17,112 nt of DNA. Source: WTJD01 sp964225175 (lineage in GTDB: Bacteria > Pseudomonadota > Gammaproteobacteria > Xanthomonadales > SZUA-36). The notes below the pieces were generated by a model. That model did no database searches. It saw only the letters and a program-made list of their open reading frames with translations, and was not told the origin of the DNA. Numbering within the stretch: position 1 is the first letter of the stretch; each line of letters begins with the position of its first letter. A program made the position numbers and the translations under genes. Where the stretch lies: positions 1-17,112 of the forward strand of contig CAXQNK010000129.1 in assembly GCA_964225175.1 (NCBI GenBank), in the 5' to 3' direction. Shown in pieces: positions 12,677-17,112 of the stretch.

Positions 12677-15600
12677 ATGCACGCCGCCCTGATGGAAAAG
12701 TACACCCTCGACGAAGGGAAGGTGTACCTGACGGGCACCCAGGCTCTTGTGCGTCTGTTGCTCGTCCAGCGGCGCCGAGACCTCGCCGCGGGACTCAACA
12801 CCGCCGGTTTCATCTCCGGTTACCGTGGATCACCCATGACCGTGGTCGACCAGGAACTCTGGCGCGCGAAGGATCAACTCGAGCAGCACCATGTCAGATT
12901 CTGGCCCGCAACCAACGAGCATCTCGCGGCGACCGCCGTGTGGGGCACGCAGGGTGTGCATTACTTTGGCGATCAAACCTACGACGGCGTATTTTCGATG
13001 TGGTACGGCAAAGGCCCGGGCCTGGATCAAAGTCTGGATGCCATTCGGCAGGGTAACTGCTATGGCTCGGCGCCACATGGCGGCGTTTTGATCCTCGCGG
13101 GTGACGATCCGGCCATGCGCTCCACGGTCGACGCATACGCCTCGGAATTGCTGTTCGAAGACCTGATGATGCCGGTTCTGTATCCGGCAGACATCCAGGA
13201 CGTGTTCTGGCTGGGGTTGCACGGCATCGCCCTGTCCAGATTTTCAGGCGCCTGGGTGGGTTTCAAACTGCTGCCGGAGACCATCGAGACGGCCGCGTCC
13301 ATCATCGCTGACCATGAGCAGATAATCACGACACTACCGGAATTGGCCATGCCGCCGGGCGGGCTGAATTCCCGTAACCCGGACAATATTTACGAACACG
13401 AAGAGCGCCTGCGACAGTACAAATTGCCCGCAGCGGCTGCCTATGCGCATGCCAACCAGCTCAACCGGGTGACGCATGATTGTGATCAGCCAAGGACGGG
13501 CATTGCGGCCATGGGCAAGACCTGGCGAGACCTGCTACAGGCTTTGACCGACCTCGGCCTGGGTTCGCGCGAACTCAAGCAACTGGGCATTCGCATACTC
13601 AAAGTCGCTATGCCCTTTCCAGTCGACGAGCGCACTTATCGAGCATTCGCTGACGGGCTTGAAGAAATACTGGTGCTGGAAGACAAGCGTGAACAGATTG
13701 AGCATGCGTTGCGAAAAGTGTGCTATCAAATGCCAGAACATGCGCGACCCGTCATCACCGGGAGGCATGATGAATCCGGTCGCTTGCAGGTCCCGAATTT
13801 CGGCGATGTCGATACCGACATTCTGGCAAGGATCGTCGCCAGGCGTCTGGGTCAACAGGCGCCATCGTCTGTTGCGGAGAGAGTGGCCTTTCTCGACAGG
13901 GCTCGGCAGTCGAACAGCGAGCTCGTGCCACTTCCAGTCGCCCGGGTTCCTTATTTCTGCTCTGGCTGCCCGCACAACACATCCACCCGGGTGCCGGAGG
14001 GCAGCCGCGGGAATGCAGGTGTCGGCTGCCACTACATGGCGACATGGATGGATCGCGGGGTGTCGACCTACACCCAAATGGGGGGGGAGGGGATCCCCTG
14101 GATCGGCCAGGCGCCATTCGTACAGTCCGGTCACGTGTTCCAGCAGCTGGGAGACGGCACCTATTACCATTCGGGCTCCGTGGCCATTCGTGCATCGATC
14201 GCGGCCGGGACTAACATCACCTATAAAATTCTGTTCAACGATGCCGTTGCCATGACTGGCGGCCAGCCTGTCGACGGCAAGCTGACCGTCCCGATCATGA
14301 CCCGGCAGGTGCGAGAGGAAGGCGTGCAAAGAATCGCCATCGTCACCGACGACCCCGGCAAGTACCGAGGGGTCAGCGACTTGGCGGCTGGCACGACCAT
14401 TCACCATCGACGCGAACTCGACCTGGTGCAGCGGGAAATGCGCGATACGCGTGGCGTCACGGTGCTCATTTATGATCAGACCTGTGCGGCTGAGAAGCGG
14501 CGCCGGCGCAAGCGTGGCACCTACCCGGACCCGGCCAGGAGAATGTTCATCAATGACCGGGTCTGCGAGGGCTGTGGGGACTGTGGAAAACAGTCCAACT
14601 GCCTGTCCATCGTGCCCCGAAACACGGTATTCGGCACCAAGAGGCAAATCGATCAATCCTCCTGCAACAAGGACTACAGCTGCAACGAGGGCTTTTGTCC
14701 GAGTTTCGTGACCGTCCTGGGGGGAGACGTTCGCAAGGGCAGCGGCGTAGACCAGTATCCCAAGCAACTCACGGTGCTGCCCATGCCAACACTGAAACCC
14801 ATCGCGGGGAGAGCGTATGGCATCTTGTTATGCGGTGTGGGTGGCACTGGCGTGGTCACCCTGGGCGCGATCATCGGCATGGCTGCCCATCGGGATGGAA
14901 AGCAGGTCAGCATTGTCGATCAACTGGGTTTCTCGCAAAAAGGCGGCCCGGTCCAGACCCATATCCGGATCGCCGATCAGGCTGAGATCAATACCGCGAG
15001 GCTCAATGCAGGCAACACCGATTTACTGATCGGCTGTGACAGCCTGGTCGGGGCAGGGGACGCTGCGCTGGCGACCGTCAAGGAGGGGCATACGTTCGCG
15101 CTCCTGAACACAGCGGAAAATATCACGGGCGACTTTACGCGTGAGCCGAACCTGACATTCCCAGGCGAAGCCATCCGACAGCGTGTTGTCAACGTACTGG
15201 GTGCTGAACAGGTGGAGTTACTGGATGCCACACAGATGGCTCGCGCACTGCTGGGTGATTCGCTGGCCACCAACCTCTTTCTGCTGGGTTTCGCCTGGCA
15301 AAAGGGCTGGGTGCCCGTGAGCGAGCAAGCCATTCTCGATGCCATCGAAATCAACGGCGTTGCCGTCGACTGGAACAAGAAGTCGTTTGGTTGGGGCCGC
15401 CGTGCGGCCCACGCGCCTGATGAAGTTCAACGTCTTCTGCGGGAACGCGTCGGAGACCCCCGCGACGACCAGCCCGCATCGACCAGCGACCTGATCAGGA
15501 TGTTTTCCGCAGAGTTAGCCGAGTATCAGAACAGGGCTTACGCAGAACGCTATGAGGAATTCCTCGAGCGCGTGCGGGCCGCTGAAAACTCGAAGGCACC

Positions 15601-16135
15601 CGGGCAGTCGGGGCTGACCGAGGCAGTTGCGCGCAATGCATTTAAATTGATGGCCTATAAAGACGAGTATGAGATCGGCCGACTGCACTCGGGCAAAGCG
15701 TTTCGGGCGCGCCTGGACCGTCAATTTGAAGGTAATTACCGCCTCGAATTCAATTTGTCACCGCCCCTTCTGGCGCGCATCGATCCAGCGACGGGCCGTC
15801 CGCGCAAAATACGGTTCGGGCAGTGGTTGATGCCTTTATTCGGCCTGCTCGCCCGGCTGAAGTTTCTGCGCGGCACGGGCTTTGACCCATTCGGATGGAC
15901 GACAGAACGCAAAATGGAACGACAGCTGATCGAATCCTACTGGACGACCATCGGTGAACTCCTCGCAACGCTCAATCCGCTCAATCACGCGGACGCGGTC
16001 GAGATCGCAAAGCTGCCGGACGAGATACGGGGGTTTGGTTTCGTCAAGCAGGAAGCGATCGCAAAAGCCAGCGCTAAGGAGCGGGAACTCATGAACGCCT
16101 GGCGTCATCCGCAGCAGAGTTCACGAGCCGCGTAA
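12677..16135 (+). CDS. Fused indolepyruvate:ferredoxin oxidoreductase (IorA-IorB type, with C-terminal DUF6537)
   Basis: 1152 residues, the size of the bacterial fused enzyme. In order: the pyruvate-oxidoreductase alpha-like domain with GYRGSP (48-53) and NEHLAAT; a thiamine-diphosphate domain with FCSGCPHN (427-434), GDGTYYHSG (492-500) and Asn521, which give the GDG...N metal/TPP motif; a cysteine cluster CEGCGDCGKQSNC (630-642) plus Cys663, Cys669 and Cys674 for [4Fe-4S] binding; a gamma domain with GVGGTGVVTLG (720-730) and SQKGGPV; and the C-terminal DUF6537 (about 935-1140). It oxidatively decarboxylates aryl-2-oxoacids such as indolepyruvate or phenylpyruvate to acyl-CoA, reducing ferredoxin, in the cytoplasm. 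GGAG lies 9 nt before the ATG. The RidA gene is 14 nt upstream. It serves aromatic amino-acid catabolism in other bacteria; the actual 2-oxoacid here is not readable. Confidence 0.95.
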   Translation: MHAALMEKYTLDEGKVYLTGTQALVRLLLVQRRRDLAAGLNTAGFISGYRGSPMTVVDQELWRAKDQLEQHHVRFWPATNEHLAATAVWGTQGVHYFGDQTYDGVFSMWYGKGPGLDQSLDAIRQGNCYGSAPHGGVLILAGDDPAMRSTVDAYASELLFEDLMMPVLYPADIQDVFWLGLHGIALSRFSGAWVGFKLLPETIETAASIIADHEQIITTLPELAMPPGGLNSRNPDNIYEHEERLRQYKLPAAAAYAHANQLNRVTHDCDQPRTGIAAMGKTWRDLLQALTDLGLGSRELKQLGIRILKVAMPFPVDERTYRAFADGLEEILVLEDKREQIEHALRKVCYQMPEHARPVITGRHDESGRLQVPNFGDVDTDILARIVARRLGQQAPSSVAERVAFLDRARQSNSELVPLPVARVPYFCSGCPHNTSTRVPEGSRGNAGVGCHYMATWMDRGVSTYTQMGGEGIPWIGQAPFVQSGHVFQQLGDGTYYHSGSVAIRASIAAGTNITYKILFNDAVAMTGGQPVDGKLTVPIMTRQVREEGVQRIAIVTDDPGKYRGVSDLAAGTTIHHRRELDLVQREMRDTRGVTVLIYDQTCAAEKRRRRKRGTYPDPARRMFINDRVCEGCGDCGKQSNCLSIVPRNTVFGTKRQIDQSSCNKDYSCNEGFCPSFVTVLGGDVRKGSGVDQYPKQLTVLPMPTLKPIAGRAYGILLCGVGGTGVVTLGAIIGMAAHRDGKQVSIVDQLGFSQKGGPVQTHIRIADQAEINTARLNAGNTDLLIGCDSLVGAGDAALATVKEGHTFALLNTAENITGDFTREPNLTFPGEAIRQRVVNVLGAEQVELLDATQMARALLGDSLATNLFLLGFAWQKGWVPVSEQAILDAIEINGVAVDWNKKSFGWGRRAAHAPDEVQRLLRERVGDPRDDQPASTSDLIRMFSAELAEYQNRAYAERYEEFLERVRAAENSKAPGQSGLTEAVARNAFKLMAYKDEYEIGRLHSGKAFRARLDRQFEGNYRLEFNLSPPLLARIDPATGRPRKIRFGQWLMPLFGLLARLKFLRGTGFDPFGWTTERKMERQLIESYWTTIGELLATLNPLNHADAVEIAKLPDEIRGFGFVKQEAIAKASAKERELMNAWRHPQQSSRAA

Positions 16136-16163
16136 AAAGATCTAAACCCTTATGCGCGCGACC

Positions 16164-17112
16164 TCAGCCGCCTTTGATCCATTGCTGGATCTCTGACGGT
16201 GACAGGCCCCAATCCTCCAGGATTTCTGTCGCCGGACGATGCTGGCCGGCCGGGCTTTGAATGGCAGAGGGCGTGCGGGAAAACCGCGGCGCGGGCGCAG
16301 GTTGATCAATACCGTCGATGCTGACTATGGTGTCCCGCGCCCTGACATGTGGGTGATCCGCTACCTCAGCCAACTCCAGTACCGGCGCAAAACAGGCATC
16401 CGCATCGTCCAGTTGACGGCTCCACTCCGAGCGCGTTCGGGATTTGAATACCTCCGACAGGCGAGCCTCGATTTGCGGCCAATATTCTGGATCATGCTGC
16501 CGGGAAGCATCCAGATCATCCACTCCGATCTCATCGAGCAGTCGTCTGAAAAATTTCGGTTCGACCGCCGCCACTACGATATATTTGCCATCTGCGGTCA
16601 GGTAGGTTCGCGCAAAGGGTGCTCCCCCGTCGAGCAAATTGCTTCCGCGCCGGTCCTGCCAAAATCCGCCGGCGCGAAAACCATAGGCCATCGTCATGAG
16701 GGAGGAGGCGCCATCGATGATGGCGGCATCGACCACCTGCCCCTTGCCGGATCGGGCAACTTCCAGCAAAGCCGCCAGGATGCCGATGGCGAGGTATGCT
16801 CCGCCGCCTCCGAAATCCCCCACCAGGTTCATCGGGTAGACCGGCCCTTGCCCACGCTCCCCGATGCATGACAACACGCCTGCCAGCCCGATGTAATTGG
16901 GATCATGCCCGGCCCGATCGGCCCATGGCCCGTCTTGCCCCCACCCCGTCATGCGTCCATAGACCAGGCGAGGATTGCGGGCCAAGCACGCATCTGGCCC
17001 CAGCCCCAGGCGCTCCATCACACCTGGGCGGAACCCCTCGAACAGGACATCGGCGGTCTCGCTCAAGCGCAAGACCAGTTCCACGCCATGATTCGATTTG
17101 AGGTCTACCGGC
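16164..17112 (-). CDS. CaiB/BaiF-family protein, probable alpha-methylacyl-CoA racemase (5' end outside window)
   Basis: Open on the minus strand from the window edge to TGA at 16164-16166, about 315 residues. Frame-consistent residues continue upstream of the GTG at 17084 (PVDLKSNHG...), so the true start lies outside. Motifs are ADVLFEGFRPGVMERLGLG, GRMTGWGQDGP, AGHDPNYIGLAGVL, NLVGDFGGGGAYLAIG and VEPKFF. The candidate catalytic His (codon 16905-16907), Asp (16815-16817) and Glu (16560-16562) are 30 and 85 codons apart, exactly the spacing of His126, Asp156 and Glu241 of the mycobacterial alpha-methylacyl-CoA racemase. It should interconvert 2R/2S-methylacyl-CoA thioesters in the cytoplasm, a step needed in steroid and isoprenoid side-chain oxidation. 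A CoA-transferase role is the alternative. It converges on the oxidoreductase gene with 28 nt between the stops. Confidence 0.88.
   Translation of the reverse strand, partial: PVDLKSNHGVELVLRLSETADVLFEGFRPGVMERLGLGPDACLARNPRLVYGRMTGWGQDGPWADRAGHDPNYIGLAGVLSCIGERGQGPVYPMNLVGDFGGGGAYLAIGILAALLEVARSGKGQVVDAAIIDGASSLMTMAYGFRAGGFWQDRRGSNLLDGGAPFARTYLTADGKYIVVAAVEPKFFRRLLDEIGVDDLDASRQHDPEYWPQIEARLSEVFKSRTRSEWSRQLDDADACFAPVLELAEVADHPHVRARDTIVSIDGIDQPAPAPRFSRTPSAIQSPAGQHRPATEILEDWGLSPSEIQQWIKGG

Noticed and set aside
14080..14092. Run of eight G then A then four G inside the oxidoreductase gene, as a frameshift or G-quadruplex site
   Set aside because: The frame is continuous through the conserved MGGEGIPW segment, so no disruption is visible. 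Slippage is possible but there is no sign that it is used.
13535..14767. Long antisense reading frame (410 codons) opposite the indolepyruvate oxidoreductase gene
   Set aside because: The sense strand encodes a clearly recognised conserved enzyme. The antisense translation has no recognisable domain and is the usual result of a GC-rich codon pattern.

Overview
The window looks like a chromosomal catabolic region of a Gram-negative bacterium. It encodes a TonB-dependent outer-membrane receptor, enzymes with Sec-type signal peptides, and many acyl-CoA enzymes. Gene density is high, genes often overlap by 4 nt, and the base composition appears GC-rich. The gene content suggests an aerobic, probably marine or environmental gammaproteobacterium (Halieaceae or a relative), but this is inferred from gene style and no taxonomic marker is present. 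I saw no tRNA, rRNA, CRISPR array, insertion sequence or phage gene. No gene-free stretch exceeds 300 bases; the longest is the 256-base divergent spacer at 7598-7853.

Layout. (1) Positions 1-2512, plus strand: the end of an acyl-CoA dehydrogenase, an FMN-dependent alpha-hydroxyacid dehydrogenase homologue with a strongly altered active site, and an overlapping YkvI-like multi-spanning membrane protein. (2) Positions 2516-7597, minus strand: a compact six-gene operon. Read in transcription order it encodes an exported amidohydrolase, an acyl-CoA dehydrogenase, a thiolase-fold protein lacking the nucleophilic cysteine, a DUF35 zinc-ribbon/OB protein, a FAS1-like MaoC half and a catalytic MaoC half. 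The last four resemble the hydratase-aldolase machinery of steroid side-chain degradation (ChsH1/ChsH2/Ltp2), with the parts arranged differently. (3) Positions 7854-12028, plus strand and divergent: a TonB-dependent receptor followed after 5 nt by an exported CocE/NonD-type serine hydrolase. A textbook intrinsic terminator lies inside the hydrolase's signal-peptide codons. (4) Positions 12153-16135, plus strand: a RidA-family protein and a fused indolepyruvate:ferredoxin oxidoreductase. (5) Positions 16164-17112, minus strand: a CaiB/BaiF-family protein whose visible His, Asp and Glu have exactly the spacing of the alpha-methylacyl-CoA racemase catalytic residues. It runs off the window.

Working model (inference). 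The receptor brings a bulky substrate into the periplasm, where the CocE-like hydrolase and/or the amidohydrolase opens an ester, amide or lactam bond. The released carboxylic acid enters the cytoplasm and is activated by a CoA ligase not seen here. Its alpha-methyl stereochemistry may be set by the racemase. It is then dehydrogenated, hydrated by the MaoC pair, and cleaved by retro-aldol chemistry by the thiolase-fold/DUF35 pair instead of by ordinary thiolysis. A steroid, bile-acid-like or branched isoprenoid side chain would fit, but the sequence does not prove the substrate. The RidA-oxidoreductase pair looks like a separate module for aryl-2-oxoacid oxidation.
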